In this document: positions 34,481-46,919 of the stretch, in pieces | Layout of the letters: every line of letters starts with the position of its first letter | Numbering within the stretch: position 1 is the first letter of the stretch | Source: Roridomyces roridus | Taxonomy: Eukaryota > Basidiomycota > Agaricomycetes > Agaricales > Mycenaceae | Direction: 5' to 3' | Length of the DNA stretch: 64,000 nucleotides | NCBI GenBank assembly: GCA_029378245.1 | Contig: JARKIF010000119.1 | Span: 39,410 to 103,409 of the forward strand | Notes under the pieces: generated by a model | What the model saw: the letters and a program-made list of their open reading frames with translations, nothing else | Told to the model about the DNA's origin: nothing | The model's database searches: none | Made by a program: the position numbers and the translations under genes

Positions 34481-36091
34481 ACACCTTCAATTCCCTCAGT
34501 CCCTCCTTGTCCACTTTGCAGCCACAATAATCCCCTCTCAATCCCAACAATCCTGGTTGAATTCCCTCTGCAGAAACCCCCACAATTCCACAAGGGGTAC
34601 GCGCATCAGAAATGTCAGACATAGGGTATCGTGAGAGAGTTTTGACATCCCAAAAAGGAAATCCAGTGATGCCGAATTTTTTCGTACATACCGAGACATT
34701 CTGAGCACTTTTCGGAAAAAGTTTTTGAGGTGAAGCACCCCTCCCTACGTAATGATTTGATCGGATCACGTCAATTTTGGCGGAAACGATCAATCGCATC
34801 ACTGCTGACCCGATGAAACGTCTGTAACTGCGCACCAGTGAAGTGTGAATGTGGAGCAGCAATGGCTGAGTCTGCGGAGTGCTACCCAAAAGGCAACAAA
34901 CCCACAAAACCCCAACACCATAACAACCAACAACCAAACATCCGACACCCCAGCCAGGGCCAGTCAACTTCGACTACGGTTGAGTTCGGGGTCACCCTAA
35001 AGTATATAGGTAAGATTGAACGTCCCGCTCGACTTGAAGCAGCTCCGCGGAGCATACAGCTCACTTGATATCAACGGTTTTGGTCTTTGTTCAGCTTCTC
35101 GCACAAGTCCTCGGACCGACTATGTCTCTTTCAAGAGGCCTACTGCAAGGCTTTATACTCGAATACGACACAAGGGTTTGCAATGCAGCAATAAGTCTTT
35201 TTATATTGTAGATTGAAAACCAAACACAAGCCTCGAACCAGTTCGAGGAGTCGATGACCCGAACCACCAAGTCCCAATTGACTCTGTTCCTGTTTATCAT
35301 CGACCAAATCAAAACCAATACAACCCCAATACAACATGGAGAGGAACTACAGAGCAGAGGGCAACCCACTACCCCTTAAGTATGCTTCTGCAGCTGACCC
35401 AGGTTGGACCAGAGCCCGGGTACCTTTAAATGCAAGTGTAGGAAGAGTAGTGCCCTTAGGAGACACACTCAATACAACTCAAGAAGTCTATAGCTGACTT
35501 TAGATCCCTCAGTTATACCCAAACAAGTGCTTTTCTATTGCTACTACCAAGAAGAATGTAATCAACAAATCTCCGAGGAAGACACAAGACCACACCAATG
35601 CCCATGAGTCCCTAGAAGGGGGGGGCACGATGTGATCCTGTACCCTCAGGTTCCGTGGGGTTTATATACTTTTCTACATGCTTGGCGTGTCTAAACTACT
35701 ATGACTAAAGATTGTCCCTTCCCTCGGGTGTGCATCATCCTGATTATGTCCTCGAGGCTATTTCTGGCTCCCAACGTGTGTGTCACTCCTTGACAGCTCT
35801 TCTGATTGGTCCAATTCCGCCTTGGCGCAGATCCTGACATGCTAGCCATGACTGCGGTGAAACCCTGGGCCAACCCTGTGCCTTGGTCCAGACCGTGATG
35901 TCCGATCATCGCTTTGATCGTCTGCCGCAGCTCCGCTCCGTTCCGTGATCACATGATCAAACACTAGTACCAGTGCACGAGTTCGACTCGCCCACTTGTC
36001 ATTTCCTTTCTGGATGTTCAGTCCGCGAAGTACCCCTCGGGGTCATTCTCCTCTTGGATCCTAAACTGCAAAGGCAACACCACTCTGTGGC
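34481..36091. other. Transposon debris, possible copia-like 3' end
   Basis: No gene. A run of eight G residues within AGAAGGGGGGGGC at about 35620 is followed by TGTGATCC, the arrangement expected where a polypurine tract meets a 3' LTR. A TATATACTT string lies near 35665. No reverse transcriptase is readable upstream. Confidence 0.3.
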
Positions 36092-36308
36092 TCGAGTCCA
36101 CATTGCTCAACAACCACTTGACACACCATCCCGCTGCAACAGCAACTGTATACATCATCTCGGACACTTCCGCGGAGGCTATCTCTTCGAGGAAAGCACT
36201 CCCGCTCAATTAATATACATCAATCTTGGTGCAACTGCACGCCAACTATGAATATCCTGTGGTACTCTCGACCAATGCTTGACATATTGTCTGGGCTTGT
36301 TATATCTC
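36092..36308 (+). repeat. Dispersed repeat, copy 2 of 2
   Basis: Direct-orientation relative of 25362-25585, with the same ordered blocks from GCTCAACAACCACTTG to TATTGTCTGGGCTTGTT. If the TGTGATCC near 35632 is an LTR start, this stretch would be the 3' part of that LTR. Confidence 0.6.
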
Positions 36309-37096
36309 CTTGATATCTGTATCTCCGCATATCTGAGTCCCCGCGGGAAGCCTATTCGAGTCACTACAACCGACTCCTGATCGAACAGCCAAGCGTAGTG
36401 TACTGGAAACTCTCTCAATGCATCGTGAACACATTTGAATAGCAGCTCGGAGCTCAGCTCTATTCCTATCATTCTACCACCGGATCGAGGGGTGCTGGTA
36501 TGCGTACCAAATCTCGATTTTGCGCTGTTTACACGCCTGCGCGGATACCAGTCGTATCACCGAAACTCTCTCACGACAACCCGATGTTGACAGTTTCTGA
36601 TGCGCGTACCCCTTGCAATTCCATGTTCAATTCTCAAGACAACAGCACCTGTCCAAGTTGACAGGTGTCATCGGCCAGATCCGTGCTCCCGCTGTCAATG
36701 TAATCCCGCCGATGGAAGCAATCCCTTGTTGTCCCGAGACAGCCGCCGTATGCCTCAATGACCCGAATCGTGCCTCACGTTCCCACGGTTCAACTCAATC
36801 ATTCGACTCCGCCGCGACCACATCCAACAGACCAGTTCGACTTTATCCTCCGTTCTTCATCCTTTTGTGTGCAGCACAGGTTGCTCGGGCCTTATTTCGG
36901 TCCACGAGACTTCCGGTATGGGTAGTGGTTTTGGTATTTCGTACCACACACATGGTCGTCCACCTCGATCAGGCTCCAACCCTCGTAGGATGTAGAGTCG
37001 ATTCATATTTAGATATCGAACTCCTCTCGAGTGCATCTATTTGACAGCTCGAGCAAGCGTGAAATTCTCACTGCTTATCAGCGTGTGCATGATCCC
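36309..37096. other. No gene seen
   Basis: One 143-codon frame (36613-37044) shows no motif and no splice-linked partner. The DNA lies between two LTR-like repeats and is probably relic sequence. Confidence 0.3.
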
Positions 37097-37325
37097 TTAC
37101 AACTTTCCTTCGGAATAAACTTACTACTTTCTCCCTCCACAACATACTACCTGTATAAGGACCTGTATTGGGACTTTTACTCGTCTGAACACTCGATTGA
37201 ACACACTTGCTATGAGCTCGTGTCTGTGTTGGTTATCTAAATAAGCTACTTGCTTATTCCTGTGTACCACCGTATACGATACTGTGGTGTTGGGTTTCTC
37301 CCTTGGGTTTAGAGCACATTCGTCA
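37097..37325 (+). repeat. LTR-like dispersed repeat, copy 3 (diverged)
   Basis: More distant relative of copies 1 and 2. It keeps CCTTACAAC, GGACCTGTATTGGGACTT, a GGTGTTGGGTTTCT segment and GGTTTAGAGCACATTCGTCA in the same order. Confidence 0.45.
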
Positions 37326-37841
37326 ACAGTCCTGCTCCAGCACTCCCCGAATCCATCGCATATCTTCAATCTTCACTGCCAGACCGTTCGACTGCCGGAC
37401 ATCCGTCCGAAAAATGCCGGCTCGCAAGTCGAGTGTCGCTCGAATCTTGCTCGAATCGCATACCCATCGACTCGGAGTCGTCGCAGTCTCAGACGGCCCA
37501 TTCTGCTACATAGAGCGGCCAGACCTCACTAATGGTGACTGAAAGCAAGACACTGACACTAGGCGTCCAGTCCACTGCCTCGGACGCATCATCGAGGATG
37601 CTAGAGATTCCATGCAAGGCCTTCTCTAATCTATGCAAATCTATGCCAATAATCCCGTTTCTATCGCCATCCTGCTGCTTGCTTCTCACCCCTCCCGCTC
37701 AGTGCCTCCCGCCCAAATCCATGGCAGCTGGTTTCAAAGGACGCCATGAAAATTCCCAGTGGTAAGAAATGATGGAGGGGGAGAGGAAGACGGGAGGGGA
37801 GGGGAGTCGAATTTCTAACCTGGACCAGCGCCTGTCAAGAT

Positions 37842-38029
37842 CTGTAATAGCGCGAATAGCGCGTACCTCAGTTCACCCACAATGTGGGATAAAAGACTGA
37901 TATATTAATCACCTGTAATAGCGCGAATAGCGCGTACTACGATACAAGTAAGTAAATAAAATATATAAAGTGAAAGGCTGTGCTCACCCTCAGTTCACCC
38001 GCAATGTGGGATAAAAGACTGAGGGTGAG
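37842..38029. repeat. Short interleaved repeats and an 11-bp stem-loop
   Basis: CTGTAATAGCGCGAATAGCG plus CGTAC occurs at about 37842 and again at about 37913. CTCAGTTCACCC(A/G)CAATGT plus GGGATAAAAGACTGA occurs at about 37867 and 37989. The second copy is framed by TCACCCTCAGT and ACTGAGGGTGA, which are reverse complements and form a hairpin. It lies downstream of the large exonuclease gene. Bases 37326-37841 and 38030-38559 hold no gene that I can see. Confidence 0.7.
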
Positions 38030-38559
38030 ATGCGAGCATGAGCAGTATATATACGTAGAGTGTGGTATGAATCTAAGAAGAGATGGGAACTGTCAACGGA
38101 GGCCCGGGCGGAAGATCATCATTTCTTGACAGCGCCGAGTCCCTGGCGCCTTCATCATCAATCGTAGTACGATTTTGTAGGCGCGGTTACGGTGTTTGTG
38201 GGATCAAATTCCCATACATGGGTGAAACCCAAAAGGTTTTCATCTATATCAGGATCTGAGCCTTTTAGGCAAGATCCGATCAGAGCGAGAGCCAAAAAGG
38301 CAATCCGGTCGCATGTCATTGTCCGTCAATTCCCGTGACATGGATCCATGTGGTGTCAAGCACCTGGATTGAAGTTGCTCTTTCTAGGTCAATTCTGGCT
38401 CGATTGCCGAGTTCTAAAAGCTCAAATCAATATTGTAACCTCTGGCACTTGTGCACAGAGTGATCTTTTCGTATTTGATCATACAAGAGCCACTAGGCCC
38501 ACTACTTATGTTACATGTACTTCGGGTCACTGTACTACACAAATCCTTCAATCTCTATG

Positions 38560-41500
38560 TCAGTGGCTCGAGTGAAAAAAAAGAGCACCACATGGGACAT
38601 CTGCATGTTTGGCAATCCTTCCTTCACACTCCAACCGATTGCAGTCTCTGCAAGGATTTGGACACAGGTCTTTCCGTGAGGCACCCTTGCAATTGTTCTG
38701 ACCACATTTGTGACACATTCGTTTTGGTTTTTTGTGTTGACCCTCTACTATGAACATGCTACCAGAAGTGTCTCTCGATCTCTTCCTTTGGGGCATTTGC
38801 ATAGATGACGTAGGGGTTGAAACAGCAGGGAACATGAATGAACCGTGCGAGACAAGCTCAGAGGCTGGTATAGTAGTCATTGCAGATGCTTCAAGATCAA
38901 ACCCTTGATGAGATGAGCTGCCACCAGACTCCAAATAGCCTCTGTAACTCATGAAGTTCATGGCATGATTTCCCGGAGATGTTGAGTCCCACATACTATC
39001 CATGGGTGTAATTGTTGAAAGAAAAGATGCATCTGTTGTGAGCCAGGACCTTGGACCTTGGATTCCTTGATAAGTGGAACTAGGAGGTGCATAGGGTAGG
39101 TCATTGGCCAATGATGTATGGTCTGAGCCTATCTGCCAGGACAGTGAAATGTCTGTGGCAGCAGTTTGTTCCACTGGAATGTGTATCTGTTCAGCTGCTC
39201 CTGGAGGCTGATATGCTCGGAAAATGGAATGAGTCGGTGGTTCCAGGGATACCTGTGATTCAGTCTGACTGCTGGGTAACATTCCAGTAAGTATGGGTTC
39301 CTGCAATGGGACAACTATAGACGGGGCATTGTAAGCCTCAGCTGCACGATTTGCACTGCGCAGCTTCTTTTCAAGGCTCTTGACAGCGGGAAGGATCTGA
39401 GATACTGTATTCTTCTCATTTGCAGAACGAAGCCATTTTGAATGATAGGATTCCAAGTGACTCTCAAGCTGATAAACATGAATTAGTGATAAAAGCTCAA
39501 TCCTGCGGTATAATAACACACCTTATAAAACAGAGTTTCACCGTTAGCTGCACTGTTCCATGTGCGAGCAGCATCTTTGAAATTTGGAGTTGAAGTGAGT
39601 GCCTGCATCATGGTTGTGAAATGCTGCTTTTCTTCCACTGAGTGTACTGTGATCACAGCATATTTGGTGCCTTGTTGCTGTGCAAGAAATGCATGCTTGA
39701 ACTTCGAGTCCGTTGCCAGACTGTGTGGAAGAATTCCTGCCATGAGTCTGGTCTTCTCTGGCAAAGCCAAAATGCCAATGGTTTCACCCCCAGGTGTGTA
39801 CAGAGTTCCATTCATCCAACCACGCAGAACTGGGGCATTTGGAATCCAATGCCTGGCATCATCCAATGATTTTTGCAACCTGTTCAAAACCTCTACATTA
39901 TAATGACCTTGATAATTTTTCCCTGTACGATTTATAGTTCCAACCACCAGGTTGTGAATAAAAACATAGTCTTTGATGCGAGCAGCTGCGTGACGAATTG
40001 AGGCTCCAGACTTTGGCATTCGATCTCTAAGACTTTTGTGAATGGATCCCTCAGGATTATTGGTTCCACGAGCACAACGGAAGATTGGAAGTTTTGTCTT
40101 GCGCTCAATACACATCTGATAATAAAGCTGGACACCCGGTGGATCAGACAACAGTCCCAATTTCATTGCTTTGAGTACATTTTTTGCATCATGCCAAGCT
40201 TGAGCATTGAAGAGAGGCAGGTTGGTCTTTGCATCCTTTTGAGGTCCATACAGGTTGAAAACCTCATGAACCGCTTCATACAGCTTATCTGGGGGTGGAA
40301 CAGTTCTTCGGCATCTACGCCACAGCCAACGGGCATTGAACCAAATCTGATGTTCCCATGATGAGTTCTGAGTTTTCAGATATGCCTCAATTCTGGCTTT
40401 GTCCTCTTCATGTGGAATGAAGATGGCATCTCGCAAGGCAATTCCAAATGGCCGACGCATTCCATGCTCCTTTGAAGTTTTCACCCGAGCCATTCCATGC
40501 CAGATATCCATAATTACTCGGCTCCGGATTTCTAGAGACCAAGTAGAGAATTCTGGATCATTTTCCAATGCCTGTATGACTTCTGAAATTATCTGTGTGT
40601 GCTGAGAATCCACCAAGTCAGGCTGTGGAGCCACCTTCTGTGAATCAGAATCTGGAGGTGGGCCATCAATTTCATCCATCCAGCTTGTAGCATTTTCTGC
40701 TAGCTCATCAGAACCCCGCTCAAGGAATGTCAGCAGTTCCTGCAGTTCTGGATGGTTGATTGCAGTTCTAGTTTCCACCTCAGGAGGCTTGCTCTGGGTA
40801 TCAGAGACTGTTGAACTCAAAGTCAGGTCAGAGTCAGAGGGTTCAGGCACTCGTCTCAGAACCTTGTTCCGGGCACAAACCAGATCAAATGGCACAGGTC
40901 CAAAAGCTTCAAGTGCCTTCTTGTGATGCAAGGAGATAATGGCACCTGGAACACAAACTTCAGTGACCGTGATTCGAACCCGTTTGTTTGTGATTGATAT
41001 GCTGTCATATGGTGTTGTGCTATCCATTGAGATGTGTCCTCGAGCAATGAGTTGACCATCAGTATGATGTATTGACACCAGTGTCCCAGGCAAATCAGTC
41101 TGTGATATCTTGCCAGGAACTTCAGCTTTTGCAAGGCGATGGTATATATGTAATGATGCCAATGCATCCAATGCAGCATATTGGATCTGTTCAGCAGATA
41201 ATTCACGGTTACTCCAGTTATTGCTGACACGGATGGTGTCTCTACCCTTGTCCAGACTGTTCCCCTTTACCAGAATCTTGCCCAATATTTGGGCGCACAG
41301 GTCTGCCAATCCCATCTGAGCGTTTGTGATCACTCTCGCATCTTTAGCCATTCTAGCTAGATCGAGCCCACCCTGGAATGGGCCGTTGCCACTCTCCCTT
41401 TCCAGCTGTGCCAAGTCTTGCTTGACTGCACGACCAACCTTAATAATTTGATCTGTTTTCAAAAAACTAATCAAGGCTGCAGGCAGCTTCCCCTGGAAAT

Positions 41501-43910
41501 GTGCTATCTGGAAAATTGCCACCCAATTTTTATATGCAATTTGTATTATGGCAGTGGCATTTGTAGTCCTTGAATGGATGTTAACATCCCATTCAGCATC
41601 AAATCCGACAACTAGCTTGTCATTGGGATCATTGTCATTCAGGTCACTTGTGATCTTTGCCAGCTCATCCTGAATTCGAGCTGCATCCCAGCAAATCCGA
41701 ACATCAACATCAGCAGGAAGATCAAATGTTGGTAGTCCAGCATATTTCTCAGTGGGAGTAACATCCTTGGTAAGAGATGGGAAAACACCTTCCAGAAATG
41801 CTTTATCTGCAGCAGGGTTGTCTGTGAACACCACTTCTGGCTGAGATAGTCCGTAGAGTTCAAGATTACTTTTGACCTTTTCCAAAGCTGATTTAAAGTC
41901 TGAGTGGGAGCTTGTAGCCACAAAGGCAAGTACCCGAGCCTCCCCAAATTCATTGGTCAGGGTAAGGGTTGCCGCAAATACAGATTCTCCATTGATTTTC
42001 ATGATCTGCTTGGTTGTCTTGTATGTATGATCAATAGCACCAAGTCGTAGACTTTTCATTGCAGCTTGCTGGTCCATATCAGCACCGTGCTCCTCAATGT
42101 ACATGTCGTACATAATGCGGAGCCAACCACTACTGGGCACAAATCCGCTATATCCTTTAGGATCATCAAATGCACTGAATTCAGTGAATAGCAATGGATT
42201 GTCTGCAGTCTGGGTCAACTCAGGGTGAGCATTTGCCCAAGCAATGACTCCATCTAGATATTGAGCATGCAGTTTGTCGAACTGCAGTCTATGGAGAACT
42301 TGAAGACTATTTGAAAACTGCTTGGAACCAAGGCCATAGTGGAACACTGTTCGCATCATTTCAAAAACGGGCTTTGACATAGCCCCTCGGTGACTCAGTA
42401 TGGCTGGAAATTCATCGCGCAGTTGTGGCGGTAGGCCTTTCATGATCCTTGGATCCCAACTGTTGAAAGTCACAGTTGGCTTGCCCGTCTTTGATTTGCA
42501 TTTAGTACAGTGATACCTGCGACCAATCATGTAAAAGCATTCACTCATGTCCGTAACCCGACGAGGCCGGGTTGAACCATGATTTGTGAGGTGGTGTCCG
42601 CATAATGGGCAGTTGATATCAACAAAGAATGAGGGATCCCAGTAGAATAGACGTGGGTTGTACATTGCTTCCGCACTGGGCTTGACCTTCATGTTTGCAT
42701 GTGCTTTGTTTCGAAGATCACCCCCAAGAATGAAGATATTGGCCCTTTGTGGAACCCAAAAGGTCTGGTGGTCTTGATATTGCCTATCTGCCTTGCGCAA
42801 GAATTTATCACAAGCGTCCTTGAGAAATGTTGGCAGTGGTTTTCTCTGCTTGCTCTCTGTCTCTGGGTCATCCTCATCATCACTTTCATCACTGCCTTGA
42901 CCTCCACCCATGAATGTTGATAGATCATTCATATCTGTGTCCGCTAGGTCAACAATCTGCTCTGGATCCATATCCGGAACAACATGGTCAATCCTGGGAG
43001 TGGCTAGATCTGGGGAAGCCCCAAGAGATGTTAGAGGCAGAGTGGTTGGACCTGTAGTGGACACAGTGTGCAGATCTGTGGCAAGAGAAGAAGGACCATG
43101 ATCTGTAGCCCCTTGTTTTGCCACAAGTCCATATTCTGCAAGAGACCTCTGCCGTCCTGGTTGATCAGGGACATCTGAGGACCTTGCTAAAGCAGCAACC
43201 GGTATACGAGCAATGTGTGAGGGAGTTTCAAGAAGTCCCTGAGAATAGAACCCAAGAGTCAATCCAGAATGGCAAGTAGAGTGGAGAAGTACTTGCCCGA
43301 GGGCCAGCATAGGGTCGGTGAACTGTGGGGTTGGGTGGCCGACCAACCGTCTTTGGTGGATTCTTGGACTGGGATTGCTTGGGTTGTGGAGGACGTCCTC
43401 TGCGCCGTGCGACTTCTAGCAATGAATCTACTCACCAGTGACATTTGATAAAAAGAAACAAAACTCACCACTCTGGCTATCCACAAATGACACTGCTGGA
43501 TAATTGGACGCGGAGGCATCAGATGGTGGGCCTAGACCAATTTTACATCCCACATGAGTGTAATCAGGAGTTTCATACCAGGAGTGTTGGTATTTGAGGG
43601 CAAATAATGAACTAAGAATCAATGAGCATAATTTTCTGAAGAAAAGGCAATAAGGTACCAAAGCCGGGAATTTCGGCATCTGGTGTAGCCTCTGTAGCAT
43701 GGACAGCACTGGATTGACCTATTTTCCATGCTGCATCACTCAATTTCATGGCAGCTAATGGTACTTACCTTCGAGATGTCCTGTAGATTGAATAGGCATT
43801 GGGCTGGGCTGCAGGTCATTAAAGGTGGGGAGGGATGTGTAGAAGTCATCTGGAAGTGAATCTTCATCCTGAAAGTAGTCAGTGGGAGAGTCGGGGGGCT
43901 TCTGGGACAT
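38560..43910 (-). CDS. Large nuclease/transposase-like protein: AT-hooks, zinc ribbon, RNase H-fold segment, WRN-type 3'-5' exonuclease, Cys-rich tail
   Basis: A likely start is MSQKPPDSPTDYFQDEDSLP (ATG at 43910). Three or more short exons follow; one carries two AT-hook-like motifs (RRRGRPPQP, VGRPPNP). The 3.9-kb main exon encodes in order: an acidic linker; a zinc ribbon CPLCGHH ... YHCTKCKSK (near 42490-42620), like the DUF6729-type region of fungal proteins; a segment with LGAIDHTYKTTKQI and VVFTDNPAADKAFLE resembling the D...D core of MULE-type transposases; and a DEDDy exonuclease (VGFDAEWDVN near 41600, KVGRAVKQDLAQL near 41420, IQYAALDALASLHIYH near 41165). A long C-terminal region of unknown fold follows (HGMRRPFGIALRDAIF). 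Across an intron at 39469-39521 comes a tail with CHKCGQNNCKGASRKDLC. About 1,700 residues in all. Function unknown; a transposon-derived or transposon-encoded protein is the best guess. No terminal repeats were found. Confidence 0.75.
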
Positions 43911-44935
43911 GGTGGTAAGAGGGAAGCTCTTATCAGATGGTCTTATTTACAGCGCCCATTGAAAACAAACATCAGATGAGTGCTTGATAACAAGCCGCCA
44001 ACACCATCTATGTATAGCCAGTTTTCCCTTTTTCTTTCTTTCCCCTTTCCTTTTTGGGCTATTTTTTTGTAATTCTTTTGGGCGCCAACAAACACCATTA
44101 CCGAGCCATTTTGTATTCGCCTCGAGAATGAGATCGGAAATCCATGTCTCCTCCCTTGAGGGAAGAGTGAATGGTCAGACATGAGATGGGGCGACGCAGT
44201 GAGTGTTGTGGCTTTCACTGTGGCTAGGTTAAACTAACGGAGTTTGGGTAGATTTTGAGAGATGCGGCTTTGGTCGTCTGAAACTCTTGCCCGCGGAAAC
44301 ATCCGACGCAGTGTCTTTCAAAGTTTCATTTACCGGCGTGAGATACATTACTTTACTGCTTTCAAATCTGCCTCTTCGCGGAAACGCCACAGAGGGGGAG
44401 GGGCTACTAGTATGAAGCAGCGCAAGTACAACACGAAGTTGGCTCACCCGAGACATTCGACCTCCCCGCCCGACTGCCAACCATCTAGATGACATTAGAA
44501 ACTGGTCCTCCGTCGCGAATCGGAATCCCGTGTCTCTGGGCTAACCACCGCAGATAACTGCTTAATGTTGGCTTAATGCCTCCGATTCGACGTCAGGATT
44601 GGTTGAATTAAAGAGGAATTGAGCCCTGAAACGCGAAATCTAATCGGAGAGCTATAGCCTATCGGTCTTGGCGGCTACTTTCCTCATGGGTACGTTGTCA
44701 CGGAGACACAGAACGGGCACCGGGATCGGTGGGAATGAACGACCACAGCCAGTTTAACCTTTAATCTGGAGACGCCACATTTCACCGACAAGAAAGGAAG
44801 CAATTGCACGAGACCCACGAGACTGCATGGGAATCTAGAGGCGTAACTTCAGTCGGACGAGGGGAACCTGTGGCAGAATTGAAAGCGAAGAATACAAGAC
44901 CCAAGAAACCGAAAGAAAAAGAAAAACCTCTGCTG
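43911..44935. other. Intergenic with dispersed repeat
   Basis: This is the presumed promoter of the large gene on the left. Bases 44108-44200 match 15903-15996 (see that entry). No coding signal was recognised in 44200-44935. Confidence 0.4.
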
Positions 44936-45967
44936 CTACTTGACCTTCAAGTCCCTCAACGACTTGACCACATCGTCCATATTCCCAGCCCCCACCCAAT
45001 GTCCTGTCCAATCGTTCTGCCACCGGTACATCGCACGAAATGTCGAAGCCGGCGTCCGTTCCTCTTCCTCATCCACCGCATCGCGCACCTTGGCAGCCAC
45101 CTCGGATGAATTAGCTGACTCCTCCTCCGGTACATGCAAGAGGGCGAAAGGCCGATCCTGGCCCGGATTATTCCGGTTCCGCGCTTGTATATGGACGCGC
45201 ACATTGGGCGGAATATCCTGTGCACGCCCCACCCACACCCACCCGCGTGAGATGGGTTCCACCGGCTCTTTCTTGAACAACGCCTGAGCCTGAGCCTGCG
45301 CGCGTGCAGCCCGAGGCCCGCGTGGCGTGGCACGCTCCTTGAACGACGGGGCAGGCGACGGGGGCGCCAATCCGCTACGCCAATGCTCGATAGCTGTACC
45401 CTTATTAGTATTACTCCGAATAGAACTCCTCCCGCTCCTCCCGCTCTTCACGGAATCGGCGCGGTCCGAGAGGACCGTACGTGCGGTGAGCCGTCGGCGC
45501 TCCTTCCCATGTCGATTTGAGGTTGGGGGGAAGACGAGTTCCGGGGGGACGTTGGTGCCCAGTGTGCGGAAGAGTTTCGCCATCTTGCGACGTCGGGCCT
45601 GCGTGTCGTCTTTGACGAGATAGTCTGCCACGTTAGGTAGGTTGAGCGCGACGGTGAGGGTGGGGGAGGGTGGAGGCGTAGGCAGGAGGAGGCGTTCCGG
45701 ATGAGACGCATCCGGAACGCTGAGGTATAACGTCGGTCGTAACGCGTCAGACTGCGGGGTCGGCTCCACAGCAGATCCAGGCGCATCGTGATTCCGATTG
45801 CGCTTGGTGATCTTCGAGGTCCACTTGGATGACGAAGCTACGGGCAAGGACGTTGGCACGGCCACGACATGGGGCGTCTCGCCCACGACCTCCTGGATCT
45901 TGCGCGTCGAGCGGATGAGGCGTGAGCGCTCCTGTTGCAGGAGGTGGTGGGTACTGTGGATGTCCAT
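44936..45967 (-). CDS. Conserved-looking hypothetical protein, single exon
   Basis: 343 residues without an intron, unusual for this window. I do not recognise the family. The start MDIHSTHHLLQQERSRLIRS suggests a short N-terminal helix. A Pro/Ser-rich stretch (LLLPTPPPSPTL), a basic KMAKLFRTLGTNVPPELVFP segment, low-complexity RSGRSGRSSIRS and QAQAQAL follow. The C-terminal part, WVWVGRAQDIPPNVRVHIQA to MYRWQNDWTGHWVGAGN, looks folded, with many aromatic residues. No signal peptide or membrane segment. The ORF is long, has biased composition across its whole length and ends cleanly, so a real gene is likely. A nuclear or cytosolic place is a guess from the basic patches. Confidence 0.6.
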   Translation of the reverse strand: MDIHSTHHLLQQERSRLIRSTRKIQEVVGETPHVVAVPTSLPVASSSKWTSKITKRNRNHDAPGSAVEPTPQSDALRPTLYLSVPDASHPERLLLPTPPPSPTLTVALNLPNVADYLVKDDTQARRRKMAKLFRTLGTNVPPELVFPPTSNRHGKERRRLTARTVLSDRADSVKSGRSGRSSIRSNTNKGTAIEHWRSGLAPPSPAPSFKERATPRGPRAARAQAQAQALFKKEPVEPISRGWVWVGRAQDIPPNVRVHIQARNRNNPGQDRPFALLHVPEEESANSSEVAAKVRDAVDEEEERTPASTFRAMYRWQNDWTGHWVGAGNMDDVVKSLRDLKVK

Positions 45968-46919
45968 GGAAAGACGGGAGCGGGAGATGGGGGAGGATGA
46001 GAGCAGTGCCCGGTGCCGCCTTTAGGGTGTACGCATCATGGCAATATGAGGGGTGGCGATTCCGGAATTTCCATCAGAAACGCAGCAAAAGTGTCGAATT
46101 GCGATCATGATATCCATCCATCCCGATTTGCCGGCTGTGTGTGAGTCTACTTGCAGTCTACATACACCGGCCTTTGAGAGGGTGAGTTCGCAGGAAATTG
46201 TGAGGCATACACACTCGGCCGCCTTGGAACATGGCTTCAGTTTCACCGGGGGCTGATGCTCATGTTGCCCTTGCACGACTGGTTCCAAAAGGACGGTTCA
46301 CGTCGGCATCACGACGGTCCCGGGTCGACCGATGCAATGCAATATCCCCGCAAGAGGCTGTGTTGCTCCAGGCTCTCCTGAATAGCTTTAGTGAATGATT
46401 TCAATGGCGCCCGCGTCAAGATGGTGCAATGATTAGTGCGCCACTCACGGAGGAAGAGCGCTTGTTGGTTCTGCCATTTTTCCCCGTGTACGATTGGCAA
46501 GACGAGCACTGTTCGATCAAACACGCGTCGTTTGTGCAGCCCTCTACAACAAGGGCGGATATCCCTGGGATCCCATCAGTGTGCTTGCAGAATACAATCC
46601 ACGGACCTCCGTTAAAATGTTACAGCGGATCAGTCAAGTTAGTGCACTCCATAATTAAACGACAATCATGGAGACTAGCGCTAGTATTGTCGAGGAGTCG
46701 AGATCAATCGCGGGTGAGCGATATCGGTGGAGACGCCATCTGGACATGTCGACACCTGCCATCTTATCAAGTCCTGAAGTTGAAAGTTATAAAGATGGTC
46801 GATGGATTGAAGCCGTGGAATCCAGGCTTTCGGCAAAGTAGTCCATGGCCAGTCAGCAAGCAGCAGTTTCGCTGCGCACCCGTGACGGTAGCATAAAGGG
46901 ATGACAATGTCCAACAAAG
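45968..46919. other. Intergenic, no gene seen
   Basis: It holds the promoter of the intronless gene on its left and the 3' flank of the F-box gene on its right. Frames within it have no motif. Confidence 0.4.

Noticed and set aside
37842..37936. CRISPR-like array
   Set aside because: Only two copies of each repeat, no regular spacers, and a eukaryotic context.
44940..45623. Plus-strand frames opposite the intronless hypothetical gene
   Set aside because: They are shorter and show no better composition; they overlap a 343-codon minus-strand frame.
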